From Mycobacterium colombiense (lineage in GTDB: Bacteria; Actinomycetota; Actinomycetes; Mycobacteriales; Mycobacteriaceae): a DNA stretch of 64,000 nucleotides. The notes below the pieces were generated by a model. The model saw only the letters and a program-made list of their open reading frames with translations, had not been told where the DNA came from and did not search any database. The stretch lies in the NCBI RefSeq assembly GCF_001953985.1, contig NZ_MBEI01000078.1, forward strand, positions 1 to 64,000. Direction: 5' to 3'. Every line of letters begins with the position of its first letter. Position 1 is the first letter of the stretch. This document shows positions 1 to 9,879 of this stretch, in pieces. The translations under genes were made by a program, and so were the position numbers.

Positions 1-50
1 CCCCGGGGGCGGGGGGGGGGCCGCCCCCCCCACCCCCCTCCCCCCCTGGG
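1..50. other. Homopolymeric low-quality contig end
   Basis: The first ~50 bases are almost only runs of C and G and do not continue the codon pattern of the imuA' gene that should cover them. Readable imuA'-like sequence starts at about base 50. This is probably a contig end with poor base calls rather than biology. Confidence 0.6.
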
Positions 51-555
51 TGCAGCCCTTGTTCCGGGCGGGGCCCCCCCCCGCCCGCGCCCGGGTGGGC
101 GGCACGCCGCGCCCACCCAGCCCCAGGACCACCAGGTCCATGCCGTCGACGAGCACGGCGGCCACCTCCACCGGATCGGTGCCGGGATCCGGTATCACCG
201 CGAGCCGGCTCAGGTCCGCCCCCATCTCCGCGGCGGCCAGCAGCCCGATGTCCGGCTGGCCGACGATTGCGGCGTTGCCACCGGCCGCCGTGACGGCGGC
301 CACCATGCTCAGCAGCAGCGACCTGGCACCCGAGAGCACCGCGACCGTTCCCCGCGGCACCGGGGCGGGCAGCAGGTCGGCCAGCCAGGGCGGGAGGGCC
401 AGCTGGGCCTCCGAGTCCGGCAACAGGTCCCCGGCGGGCGCAGCGGCGTGCGACCCGGCCTTCTTCCCGGAGATGCTCGCCATCCGACGGCGAAGCGATT
501 CCAGCTGCTCAGCACGGGTTTCCTGGCGTGGGCTGGAGGCAAAAGCCGCGGTCAT
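1..555 (-). CDS. imuA': ImuA' (RecA-like partner of the mutasome), C-terminal part cut by window edge
   Basis: This is the N-terminal ~185 codons of a RecA-fold accessory protein of the ImuA'-ImuB-DnaE2 translesion mutasome. It acts in the cytoplasm with ImuB and DnaE2 during SOS mutagenesis. The product opens with MTAAFASSPRQETRAEQLES and later shows the proline/leucine stretch ALPPWLADLLP and the RecA-like core (GTVAVLSGARSLLLSMVAAV). No good Walker A lysine is seen in that strand-loop, as is known for ImuA'. The ATG at 555 follows a LexA box at 603-618. The order guaA then imuA' matches Rv3396c-Rv3395c as recalled. The gene runs off the left edge, and bases 1-50 are unreliable, so the end of the translation should not be trusted. 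Confidence 0.8.
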   Translation of the reverse strand, partial: MTAAFASSPRQETRAEQLESLRRRMASISGKKAGSHAAAPAGDLLPDSEAQLALPPWLADLLPAPVPRGTVAVLSGARSLLLSMVAAVTAAGGNAAIVGQPDIGLLAAAEMGADLSRLAVIPDPGTDPVEVAAVLVDGMDLVVLGLGGRGVPPTRARAGGGPARNKGCTQGGRGVGGAAPPPPPG

Positions 556-602
556 GACAGCCTCCTATCACCACGCTTTCCGGGACCTTCCGGGGAGTGT
601 AT

Positions 603-618
603 TCGAATGTATGTTCGA
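603..618 (-). promoter_or_regulatory. LexA (SOS) box of imuA'
   Basis: The sequence is TCGAAT-GTAT-GTTCGA, one change from the mycobacterial LexA consensus TCGAAC-N4-GTTCGA. It lies 48 bases upstream of the imuA' start codon, in the gap between imuA' and the end of guaA. It predicts DNA-damage induction of imuA' through LexA/RecA. Confidence 0.88.
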
Positions 619-749
619 TACATTTCGAAGTAAACACCCGCCCTCTGACAACCGTCAAGCGACGTGAGGGACAGCGTTATGCGATCGGTACTGGTGTGGC
701 TGATGGGTGCCATGTGGCCGCATTTTTCGCGGAAACCAGGCCGGACCGG

Positions 750-2342
<1,593 letters not shown>

Positions 2343-2386
2343 GCACGCAGTCTAGTGGCTGTCCGCGTCGTCTCCGCCCCGCAGGG

Positions 2387-3031
2387 CTACAGCGCAAACG
2401 CAGTACGCAGCGCCCCGACCGCCGCCGCATCGCCGTGAAACTCGATCCGCCGCACGGCGGCGTCGCGCTCACCTTCGTCGGCCCCGAGCCGGGCGGTGAC
2501 GAGATCCGCCGCCGTGGCCGTGATCGTCACCGCGGGCTCGCCGCGCCCCGCGCCGAGCCGGCCTTGCGTGACGGCGAATTCGAAACGGCGACCGTCGATC
2601 TCGACACGGCATGTCGTCTCCACCCCGGCGGCCCTACCCGACTGGAAGCCCAGCAGGATTCCGGCCAGAAACCCGTTGAGCGGGGACACCGGCCCATCGT
2701 CGATCGGGTCCAAGTGGTCCACCCCGAACCACGCGACGCTTTGCAGGATCGGCAGCACGCGCTGCCAACCGAGATCGCTGAGGGTGTAGACGGTGCGACC
2801 GATCGGGGCCGGCAAGTCGCTGCGGTCAACGAGCCCGGCGTGTGTGAGCTCCTTGAGCCTTTCGGCGAGCAGATTGGTCGCGATACCGGGCAGTTCGGCC
2901 CGCAGGTCACCGTAGCGACGCACGCCGCCGACCAGCTCCCGCAGGATCAGCAGGGTCCACCGCTCGCCCAGGACATCGAGCCCGCGGGCGATCGGACAGT
3001 TCTGGTTGTAGTTCCTGCGCGACGCCATCAT
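2387..3031 (-). CDS. HxlR-family winged-helix regulator with a C-terminal extension
   Basis: This is a 214-residue transcription regulator. Residues ~5-100 form an HxlR winged helix, with the family's N-terminal Cys12 (NQNCPIARGLDVLGERWTLL) and the recognition region IATNLLAERLKELTHAGL. Residues ~120-214 form a second domain resembling the SCP2/sterol-carrier type tail found in many long HxlR proteins, so it may bind a small ligand. It is divergent from the MFS/methyltransferase operon with only 77 bases between them. That gap contains two overlapping inverted repeats that reach its start codon, so it probably controls both itself and the operon. The start is ATG at 3031; a second ATG follows directly. 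Confidence 0.85.
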   Translation of the reverse strand: MMASRRNYNQNCPIARGLDVLGERWTLLILRELVGGVRRYGDLRAELPGIATNLLAERLKELTHAGLVDRSDLPAPIGRTVYTLSDLGWQRVLPILQSVAWFGVDHLDPIDDGPVSPLNGFLAGILLGFQSGRAAGVETTCRVEIDGRRFEFAVTQGRLGAGRGEPAVTITATAADLVTARLGADEGERDAAVRRIEFHGDAAAVGALRTAFAL

Positions 3032-3053
3032 GCCAGTCTACCTGGCGCTAGAC
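3032..3053. promoter_or_regulatory. Overlapping inverted repeats, candidate HxlR operator
   Basis: GCCAG-N5-CTGGC (3032-3046) overlaps GTCTA-N8-TAGAC (3036-3053), immediately upstream of the HxlR start codon in the divergent promoter region. The symmetry is visible in the sequence. Binding by the adjacent HxlR regulator is inferred. Confidence 0.5.
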
Positions 3054-3108
3054 ATTTTTTTCAACTCACTACTTGATTTGTTTGTCCTTGAGGTTTACCG
3101 TCTTGTCC

Positions 3109-4641
3109 ATGCGCACCGAACCAGCGTTCCGGGATCACCCCATTGCCGCGCTCGCCGTCATCTGCCTCGGCGTCTTCGTGATCAGCGTCGATGCCACCAT
3201 CGTCAACGTTGCGCTGCCCACGCTGTCGCGTGAACTCGGCGCCGACACCGCGCAATTGCAATGGATCGTCGATGCCTACACCCTGGTGATGTCCGGCCTG
3301 CTGCTCTCGGCGGGCAGCCTGTCCGACCGCTACGGCAGGCGAGGCTGGCTGAATTCCGGGCTCGCGCTGTTCGCCGTCACTTCTGCGGTTGCGGCACAGA
3401 CGAATTCGGCGGATGCACTGATCGCGGCCCGCGCCGCCATGGGGGTGGGCGCGGCGGTGATATTCCCGACCACCCTGGGACTGATCACCAACATCTTCAC
3501 CGACCCTGTGCCGCGCGCGAAGGCAATAGGGCTGTGGGCGGCCATGGTTGGCGTCGGGGTGGCCGTGGGGCCGATCAGCGGCGGATGGCTCCTCGAACAC
3601 TTCTGGTGGGGCTCGATCTTCATGGTCAACATTCCGGTCGCGACGCTGGCGATCATCGGCTCCACGTTGTTCGTTCCGAGCTCGCGCGACCCCGCGGCAC
3701 CCCGCGTCGACGTCCCCGGCTTGATCCTGTCCGCGACCGGGATCACCATGCTCGTCTACACGGTCATCGAGGCGCCTACCTGGGGATGGACCGACGGCCG
3801 GACCATGGCCGGATTCTGCCTCGCCGCAATCGTTCTCGCCGCGTTTGCGCGCTGGGAACGGCGCAGCACCCATCCGATGCTGGACGTCTCGGTCTTTGCG
3901 AACCGCCGGTTCTCCGGCGGCAGCCTGGCGGTGACGGCGGGGTTCCTGACCCTGTTCGGCTTCATCTTCGTCATCACCCAGTACTTCCAATTCATCAAGG
4001 ACTACACCGCCTTTGAGAGCGGCGTACGATTGCTGCCGGTCGCCGCGTCGATCGCGCTGGCCAGCGTTGCCGGCCCCCGGCTGGTGGAGCGGATCGGCAC
4101 CACCGCCGTCGTCGCCACAGGCCTGGCCGTGTTCGCGGCCGGTCTGGCGTGGGCGTCCACGGCCGACGCCGCCACGCCCTACATTCAGATCGCCACGCAG
4201 ATGCTGCTGCTCGGCGGCGGCCTCGGAATGACTTTTTCGCCGGCCACCGAGGCGATCATGGGATCGCTGTCCGCCGACAAAGCGGGGGTCGGCTCGGCCG
4301 TCAACGACACCACGCGCGAACTCGGAGGCACGCTCGGAGTGGCCATCGCCGGCAGCATCTTCGCCTCGGTGTACTCGGGCCACCTCGGTGCAGCCGCGCT
4401 GACGGGATTGCCCGCCGATGCCATGCGTCATTCGATGGCTTTGGCGCACAATGTGATTCAGCATCTACCCGCGCAGCAAGCCGGGCATGTGCGCGCCGCC
4501 GTCGATCGCGCGTTCCTGGACGGACTGCAGGTCAGCTCGCTGGTGTGCGCCGGCATCGCGCTGGGCGCGGCGATCGTCGTCGGCTGGCTTCTCCCAGCTA
4601 GGGAACCGGCGCGTCTACAGGAGGAAAGGACACTCCGATGA
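3109..4641 (+). CDS. MFS drug/proton antiporter, DHA2 (EmrB/QacA) type
   Basis: This 510-residue inner-membrane exporter has about 14 predicted hydrophobic segments, as in the DHA2 family. Motif A (GSLSDRYGRRG) follows TM2, and an antiporter-type motif C (GVGVAVGPISGGWL) lies in TM5. The substrate cannot be read from sequence. ATG at 3109 is preferred; an in-frame TTG at 3073 is an alternative and the ribosome site is not decisive. It is the first gene of an operon in which each start overlaps the previous stop, and it is divergent from an HxlR regulator. That layout is typical of an inducible efflux and detoxification cassette. Confidence 0.88.
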   Translation: MRTEPAFRDHPIAALAVICLGVFVISVDATIVNVALPTLSRELGADTAQLQWIVDAYTLVMSGLLLSAGSLSDRYGRRGWLNSGLALFAVTSAVAAQTNSADALIAARAAMGVGAAVIFPTTLGLITNIFTDPVPRAKAIGLWAAMVGVGVAVGPISGGWLLEHFWWGSIFMVNIPVATLAIIGSTLFVPSSRDPAAPRVDVPGLILSATGITMLVYTVIEAPTWGWTDGRTMAGFCLAAIVLAAFARWERRSTHPMLDVSVFANRRFSGGSLAVTAGFLTLFGFIFVITQYFQFIKDYTAFESGVRLLPVAASIALASVAGPRLVERIGTTAVVATGLAVFAAGLAWASTADAATPYIQIATQMLLLGGGLGMTFSPATEAIMGSLSADKAGVGSAVNDTTRELGGTLGVAIAGSIFASVYSGHLGAAALTGLPADAMRHSMALAHNVIQHLPAQQAGHVRAAVDRAFLDGLQVSSLVCAGIALGAAIVVGWLLPAREPARLQEERTLR

Positions 4642-5753
4642 GTAGTCGAATAATGGTCACCGGCGCCACGGGCAAGATCGGCGGCGCGGTCGCCGCCCAA
4701 CTGCTGGAAAGAGGCGTCACGACCAGGGCCATGGTGCACCGTGAGGACGCGCGCAGCGCCCGGTTGCGGGAAATGGGCGCCGAGGTCGTGATCGCCGATA
4801 TGTTTGACATCCAACAGGTTACGGGTGCGATGGCCGACGTCGACCGGTTGTACTTCAACCCGCCGTACCACCCGCACGCGCTCGACAGCGCGGTTGCCTT
4901 CGCCGTGGCCGCGCGGCGCGCCGGCGCGGAAGCGGTGGTGGCGCTTGGCCAATGGCTAGCCAGCCCGGAGCATCCGTCGCTGATGACGCGGCAGGCCTGG
5001 CTGACCGACAAGTTGTTCGAGCTGCTGCCCGACACGGCGCATGTGGCCGTCGATCCGGGCTACTTCGCCGACAACTACCTGCAGCTCGTCCCCCTGGCCG
5101 CCCAGCTGGGAGTGTTGCCGACGCCCACCGGGGCGGGCCGAAACGCACCGCCCTCCAACGAAGACATCGCGCGGGTTGCCGTCGGCGCACTGCTCGACCC
5201 GCACCGCCACGACGGGCGTGCCTACCGCCCGACCGGACCGACACTGCTCTCGGGAGCCGAAATCGCCGACGCGGTCGGCGAAGCGTTGGGCCGGCGCGTG
5301 CGTCACATCGACGTTCCGCCGTCGATGTTCATGCGCGCCATACGTGTCAACGCGAAGCGGCTCGGCGCCGATATGTTCTTCCAGTCCAGCCTGCGTTATT
5401 ACCTGCCCGAGCACGCCCGGGGAACCTGGGCGGTGGGCGGCCCGACCACGCACGTCCGCGATGTCGCCGGCGTCGAGCCCGAGGACTTCCTCACCATCGC
5501 GCGCCGCTACGTCACCGGCCCGGAATCGCGGCGTACCGCACGCAATTTCATGCGCCAGCTCGGCAACTTCATGTTGACCGCACTGACACCGATGCACCGG
5601 CTGGACAAATTCGACCGGGCCCAACAGCATCCCCAGCCCGCGCGACCCCGCCTCTCCGGCCAGTCCCCGATATGGCGACGTGAGCACGGCGTCGCAAAAC
5701 AACAGGATTTCGTCGGCCTGATCACCGCCGGAGAAAGGATTGGAACACGATGA
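4638..5753 (+). CDS. NmrA-like atypical short-chain dehydrogenase (NAD(P)-binding)
   Basis: This 371-residue protein has an N-terminal Rossmann fold with the glycine motif TGATGKIGG at residues 8-16, typical of NmrA/quinone-oxidoreductase-like SDRs. There is no clear YxxxK catalytic pair, so it may act as an NAD(P)-dependent reductase or as a redox sensor. The last ~80 residues are basic and poorly conserved in appearance. Its ATG lies inside the MFS stop (ATGA), so translation is coupled. With two methyltransferases downstream it suggests modification of an aromatic or quinone-like compound, which is an inference. Confidence 0.75.
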   Translation: MSSRIMVTGATGKIGGAVAAQLLERGVTTRAMVHREDARSARLREMGAEVVIADMFDIQQVTGAMADVDRLYFNPPYHPHALDSAVAFAVAARRAGAEAVVALGQWLASPEHPSLMTRQAWLTDKLFELLPDTAHVAVDPGYFADNYLQLVPLAAQLGVLPTPTGAGRNAPPSNEDIARVAVGALLDPHRHDGRAYRPTGPTLLSGAEIADAVGEALGRRVRHIDVPPSMFMRAIRVNAKRLGADMFFQSSLRYYLPEHARGTWAVGGPTTHVRDVAGVEPEDFLTIARRYVTGPESRRTARNFMRQLGNFMLTALTPMHRLDKFDRAQQHPQPARPRLSGQSPIWRREHGVAKQQDFVGLITAGERIGTR

Positions 5754-6580
5754 GCACCACATCCAGCGACAGCACATACGTTCTCGGCCACGCCGACGTG
5801 GAGGTGCAGCGACTCCTCCTGCAGGGACGGCTTTACGACGACTACACCGAGCACGCGCTGCGGCTCGCCGGGCTGCGGCCGGGCATGCGGGTGCTCGATA
5901 TCGGATCCGGGCCAGGTGACGTGTCGTTCATCGCCGCCCGGTTGGTCGGCCCGACCGGGACCGTACTCGGGGTCGGCGCCGCACCCGCGATGGTCGAGCT
6001 CGCCCGCGCCCGCGCCGCCGAAAAGGGCTTGTCCACGGTGCATTTCATGCAGTCCGCCGTTGACTCGATCGCCCTGGACGAACCGGTGGACGCGGTCGTC
6101 GGCCGGCTGATCCTGATGCACCTGCCCGACCCGGCCGCCACGCTGCGCCACCTCAGCTCCTTCGTGCGCCCGGGCGGGGTTGTGGCGTTCTCCGAGAACG
6201 ACATCACCGCTGCGCACGGCGTTCCGGACACGCCGCTGTTCCGGCGGGTGACGGGCGGGATCGTGCGCGCCTTCGAGGCCATGGGGCTCAGCCCGCGATT
6301 CGGCACCACGCTGCACACCGTCTTCGCAGACGCCGGCCTGGGCGCGCCGCGGCTGACCCTCGGCACGCCGCTCGGCACGGCCGCCGACACCGACATCCTC
6401 GCCTACCTCGCGGAAGTCTGGCGGCTGGTGTCCCCCATCGCCGAACAAGGGGGCTTCGCCATCGACGAGCTTGCCGACATCGACGGATTCGTGCCGCGAT
6501 TCCGCGAGCAGGCGCTGGCGGTCAACGCGCTTATCGCGATGCCCCCGATCATCACCGCGTGGGCGGAGGTGCGGAAGTGA
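5750..6580 (+). CDS. Class I SAM-dependent methyltransferase
   Basis: A 276-residue cytoplasmic methyltransferase. SAM-binding motif I is VLDIGSGPGDVSF near residue 47, followed by the acidic-loop position, the VVGRLILMHLPDP post-motif and RPGGVVAFSE. These match the Methyltransf_11/25 group. The substrate is unknown. The ATG overlaps the stop of the NmrA-like gene (ATGA), and the gene ends in a GTGA overlap with a second methyltransferase. Two different methyltransferases in one operon suggest sequential or alternative methylation of a small molecule. Confidence 0.85.
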   Translation: MSTTSSDSTYVLGHADVEVQRLLLQGRLYDDYTEHALRLAGLRPGMRVLDIGSGPGDVSFIAARLVGPTGTVLGVGAAPAMVELARARAAEKGLSTVHFMQSAVDSIALDEPVDAVVGRLILMHLPDPAATLRHLSSFVRPGGVVAFSENDITAAHGVPDTPLFRRVTGGIVRAFEAMGLSPRFGTTLHTVFADAGLGAPRLTLGTPLGTAADTDILAYLAEVWRLVSPIAEQGGFAIDELADIDGFVPRFREQALAVNALIAMPPIITAWAEVRK

Positions 6581-7383
6581 GCGGCACCGTCGAAAAGCAG
6601 TACTCGACCGGGCTTTCGCGGCCCAGCATCGAGCGGGCCCTGCTCGACGCCGGGAAGGATCTCGACGACCTGGCGCCGGCGGACCTGGGGCCCCTGGAGG
6701 ACTTCCACACCATGGGCCGCTTCGCCACCGCCCAGTTGCTGGAGCTGGCCGGAATCACCGGCGAAAGCCGGGTTCTCGACGCGGGCAGCGGGATCGGCGG
6801 CACCGCGCGCTACCTCGCCGACCGCTACGGGTGCGCGGTCACCGCCGTCGACCTCACCGCCGAGTACTGCGACACCCACCGCTGGCTCAATCGACTTGTC
6901 GGGCTGGATGATTCGATTACCGTCCGGCAGGGCGACGTCACCGCATTGCCGCTCCCCGACGGCTCGGTCGACGTGGTGGTCAGTCAGCACGTGCAGATGA
7001 ACGTGGCCGATAAGGCGCGCCTGTACGGCGAGGCGCGCCGCGTGCTCACGCCGGGAGGTCGGCTTGCGCTGTGGGATTTGACCATCGGCGACGGTCACCC
7101 GCTCGACTTCCCGCTGCCCTGGGCCGACACACCCGCCCACAGCCACCTGGTGACCCCCGACGAGCTGCGCACCCTGGTCACCTCGGCGGGGTTCGCGGTG
7201 CAGCACTGGAACGACCTCACCGCGGCCGCGAGTTCGCTCATGGCGGCGTTGCTGGCGCAGCCGCCCCAACCGCTGGGCCTGCACGCGTTCGTCGCCGACT
7301 TCGGCCGCAAGGCCGAAAACCTCACCCGGGCGCTGGCCGACAACAGGCTGCGCGCGATCCAGGGCGTCGTAACCCGAGGCTAA
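6577..7383 (+). CDS. Class I SAM-dependent methyltransferase, dimethylglycine/sterol-type
   Basis: A 268-residue methyltransferase with motif I VLDAGSGIGGTARYLA, then VTAVDLTAEYCD, and a VVVSQHVQMNV post-motif. The GSGIGG form and the HTMGRFAT segment before it resemble the Methyltransf_11 group that contains glycine/sarcosine and sterol C-methyltransferases. The real substrate is unknown. GTG at 6577 overlaps the previous TGA and is preferred over an ATG six codons upstream. It is the last intact gene of the operon; a decayed hydrolase follows. Confidence 0.83.
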   Translation: MSGTVEKQYSTGLSRPSIERALLDAGKDLDDLAPADLGPLEDFHTMGRFATAQLLELAGITGESRVLDAGSGIGGTARYLADRYGCAVTAVDLTAEYCDTHRWLNRLVGLDDSITVRQGDVTALPLPDGSVDVVVSQHVQMNVADKARLYGEARRVLTPGGRLALWDLTIGDGHPLDFPLPWADTPAHSHLVTPDELRTLVTSAGFAVQHWNDLTAAASSLMAALLAQPPQPLGLHAFVADFGRKAENLTRALADNRLRAIQGVVTRG

Positions 7384-7444
7384 TACCATGGTACGCAAGG
7401 AATTTCCAGGCCAGCACTAACGATTAGATGGAGCCGCGGCCAGG

Positions 7445-8032
7445 GTGATGTTGAACTTTTCCGCCGGTTCGACGGCCGCGGCTGCGCTCCTTCACGGCGG
7501 GCACCGGACCATCGCTCGTCCTGCTCCACACCGTGCGCACCCAGCTTGGCTATTTCCAGCGGGTCGTGCCCGCGCTCTCGGACTAGTTCACCGTCTACGC
7601 CCTCGATCTGCCCGGGATGGGATGGCCCGACATCGTCGGAGGTGCGCGCTACAGCGAACCCGACCTGCGCGGGCCGTAGTCGAATTCATCAACGCGCTCG
7701 GCCTGCGCGACGCCATCTTGGTGGGCGGGTCGATGGGGGCCGCGATTGCGCTGCATCGCTTCCATCGAACTTGCCGGCAACCTGCGCAGGGTGATCGCCT
7801 TCAATCCCTGCGACTAGCCGAGCGGGCTGGAACGCGGCAACTGGTTCGCCCGACTGATCGGAACGGGTATCCGGCTGCCCGGCTCCGGGCCGATCTTCGC
7901 CCGGCTGGAGAACCGCCTCATCCTCAAGGGCGCGCTGGCCGGCGGCGTCGCCGACCGCGGCACGCTGCCGAAGGACTTTTTCGTCGAGCTGCGCCGCCCG
8001 GCGCCCCGAGGTCAAGTTATGCGTTTCGTATG
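7445..8032 (+). pseudogene. Decayed alpha/beta-hydrolase gene
   Basis: Pieces of one alpha/beta-hydrolase can be read in order in shifting frames: GPSLVLLHTVRTQLGYFQRV, VYALDLPGMGWPDIVG, VEFINALGLRDAILVGGSMG (nucleophile elbow GGSMG) and LERGNWFARLIGTGIR, ending near LPKDFFVELRR. In-frame TAG stops lie at 7584-7586 and 7815-7817. At least one frameshift lies near 7672 and another between 7740 and 7765. The C-terminal third with the catalytic Asp and His is missing. Several independent lesions plus a truncation argue for a real pseudogene rather than a single sequencing error. It sits on the same strand as the methyltransferase operon and may have been its last gene. Confidence 0.85.
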
Positions 8033-8049
8033 AGGGTCAAGACCTCCCA

Positions 8050-8072
8050 TTGATAACGACAATCATTTTCAA
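8050..8072 (+). promoter_or_regulatory. Zur-like palindrome upstream of the PPE gene
   Basis: TTGATAACGAC-A-ATCATTTTCAA is an interrupted palindrome with 8 of 11 symmetric pairs. It is AT-rich against a GC-rich background and resembles the mycobacterial Zur (FurB) site (TGAAAATGATTTTCA-like core). It lies about 50 bases before a Shine-Dalgarno sequence and 109 bases before the PPE start. Homologous PPE genes (PPE3/Rv0280 type) are Zur-regulated in M. tuberculosis as recalled. The assignment is by pattern only. Confidence 0.55.
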
Positions 8073-8121
8073 TTACTGTCTCGGTGATTCTGTACGCTCG
8101 CCCAGCCCAGGAGTTGCCGTG

Positions 8122-8184
8122 ATGGCGTTGCCTCCCGCAATCCCCCCGCTGATCGCCGACCGCAGCCGGGGTGTTCGACGATGA
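8122..8184 (+). CDS. Possible 20-codon leader peptide coupled to the PPE gene
   Basis: The short frame MALPPAIPPLIADRSRGVRR has its own ribosome site (CAGGAG at 8108-8113) and ends in a TGA that overlaps the PPE start codon (ATGA at 8181-8184). That arrangement would couple translation. It could be a leader peptide, a remnant of a lost upstream gene, or chance. No homologue is recognised. Confidence 0.35.
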   Translation: MALPPAIPPLIADRSRGVRR

Positions 8185-9773
8185 CCGCACCGATTTGGAT
8201 GGCCGCCCCGCCGGAAGTGCACTCAGCGATGCTGAGCAGCGGTCCGGGACCCGCGTCTCTGTTCGCCGCCGCGGCGGCGTGGAGCTCGATGGGTGCCGAA
8301 TACGCCTCGGCGGCAGCAGAACTCAGCGCGCTTCTGGCCACGGCGCACGCAGGAGCCTGGCAGGGGCCGAGCGCCGAATCCTACGTAGCCGCGCACACGC
8401 CGTACCTGGCCTGGTTGACGCAGGCCAGCGCGCACAGCGCCGCGGCGGCCACCCAGCATGAGACGGCCGGTACCGCCTACACCGCCGCGTTGGCGGCGAT
8501 GCCGACCATGCCCGAGCTGACCACCAACCATGTCGTACACGGCGCCCTGGTCGCGACGAATTTCTTTGGAATCAATACCATTCCGATCGCGGTCAACGAG
8601 GCCGACTATGCGCGGATGTGGGTTCAGGCCGCCAGCACGATGGCAACCTATCAAGCCGTCTCCATGGCGGCGGTGGTGGCCGTACCGCAGACGGACCCGG
8701 CGCCGCCAATCCTGAAATCCGAGGCCGCCGCGCAACACGACCACGAGGAAGACGACGACCACCACGACCATGAGCACGGGTTCGACAGTCCGCTCAACCA
8801 GTTCGTCGCCCAGATCCTGCGGCTGTTCGGAATTGACTGGGACCCGGTCGAGGGGACTCTCAACGGATTGCCCTACGAGGCCTATACCAACCCCGGAGAC
8901 GTACTCTGGTGGGTGGTTCGAGCCCTCGAACTCTTTTCGGATTTTCAGCAGTTCGGGGCCCTGTTGCAGGAAAACCCGGCGGCGGCTTTCCAGTTCATCA
9001 CCAACCTCGTGCTGTTCGACTGGCCGACTCACCTGGCCCAGCTCGCGAGCTGGCTCCCGACGCAGCCCCAATTGCTGTTGATGCCCATGCTCATCGCCGC
9101 GGCCCCCTTCGGCGCGTTGGCCGGTTTTGCGGGTTTGGCCGGGCCTGTGCCCCCACCCGCGCCCGTGGCGGCGCCGGTCGCAACACCCGCTGCGGCACCG
9201 CCAAGCCTGCCGGCGGCGCTAAGCACGACCCCGATCACCGCGCCCGCCGCCGCCCCTGCGTCGGCACCCACGCCCGCGCCGGCGCCCGCGACCGGCACGG
9301 TGGCCAGCCCGGCACCGCCCGCGCCGCCGACCCCGGGCGCGGTCCCGTTTGTGCCTCCCTATGCCCTCGCGCCTCCCGGCATCGGATTTGGTTCGGGAAT
9401 GAGTGCGAGCGCTGCCGCCGGTGCGAAAAGGCAGGCGCCCGAGCCCGATTCGGCCGCGGTTGTCGCCGCCGTGGCCGCGCGGGAGGCGGCGCGGGCCCGG
9501 CGGCGCCGGTGGACGCGGCAGCGCAATCACGGCGACGAGTTCATGGACATGAACGTCGACGTCGATCCGGACTGGGACGAGCCGACGACGACGGCGTCAG
9601 GACGCGGCGCCGAAAACCTGGGCTTCGCCGGCACGGCGCGCAAGGAACCCGTCACCGCGGCGGGCCTGACCACCCTGGCCCGTGATGAATTCGGCGGCGG
9701 GCCCCGCATACCGATGATCCCGGGCACCTGGTCCCCGGAGGACGACACAGGGCCGCGCGGCAACGACGGTTGA
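8181..9773 (+). CDS. PPE family protein, PPW subfamily, with a His/Asp-rich segment
   Basis: A 530-residue type VII secretion substrate family protein. The PPE motif is at residues 10-12, and WQG at 60-62 forms the helix-turn of the PPE domain. The family segment NFFGINTIPIAVNEADY is near residue 127. The C-terminus contains PMIPGTW, the PxxPxxW signature of PPE-PPW. Residues 185-199 are a His/Asp/Glu cluster (QHDHEEDDDHHDHEHG) directly after the PPE domain, a likely metal-binding stretch. Residues ~315-395 are Ala/Pro-rich. A Zur-like palindrome precedes the gene, so zinc-starvation induction and zinc capture are plausible but inferred. No PE partner is adjacent. Confidence 0.92.
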   Translation: MTAPIWMAAPPEVHSAMLSSGPGPASLFAAAAAWSSMGAEYASAAAELSALLATAHAGAWQGPSAESYVAAHTPYLAWLTQASAHSAAAATQHETAGTAYTAALAAMPTMPELTTNHVVHGALVATNFFGINTIPIAVNEADYARMWVQAASTMATYQAVSMAAVVAVPQTDPAPPILKSEAAAQHDHEEDDDHHDHEHGFDSPLNQFVAQILRLFGIDWDPVEGTLNGLPYEAYTNPGDVLWWVVRALELFSDFQQFGALLQENPAAAFQFITNLVLFDWPTHLAQLASWLPTQPQLLLMPMLIAAAPFGALAGFAGLAGPVPPPAPVAAPVATPAAAPPSLPAALSTTPITAPAAAPASAPTPAPAPATGTVASPAPPAPPTPGAVPFVPPYALAPPGIGFGSGMSASAAAGAKRQAPEPDSAAVVAAVAAREAARARRRRWTRQRNHGDEFMDMNVDVDPDWDEPTTTASGRGAENLGFAGTARKEPVTAAGLTTLARDEFGGGPRIPMIPGTWSPEDDTGPRGNDG

Positions 9774-9879
9774 GGCCGTTGGTGCAATCTGTTGCAGCAC
9801 TGCGTTTTAACGAATCGTCGATGTTCACGGTAACCCGCCGCATTCCTCCTTGCCGGGGCGAGTGACACCGGCGCGAATG

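Noticed and set aside
9000..9500. Ala/Pro repeats in the PPE gene as a possible tandem repeat array
   Set aside because: The repeats are low-complexity codons without a fixed unit, normal for PPE C-terminal regions.
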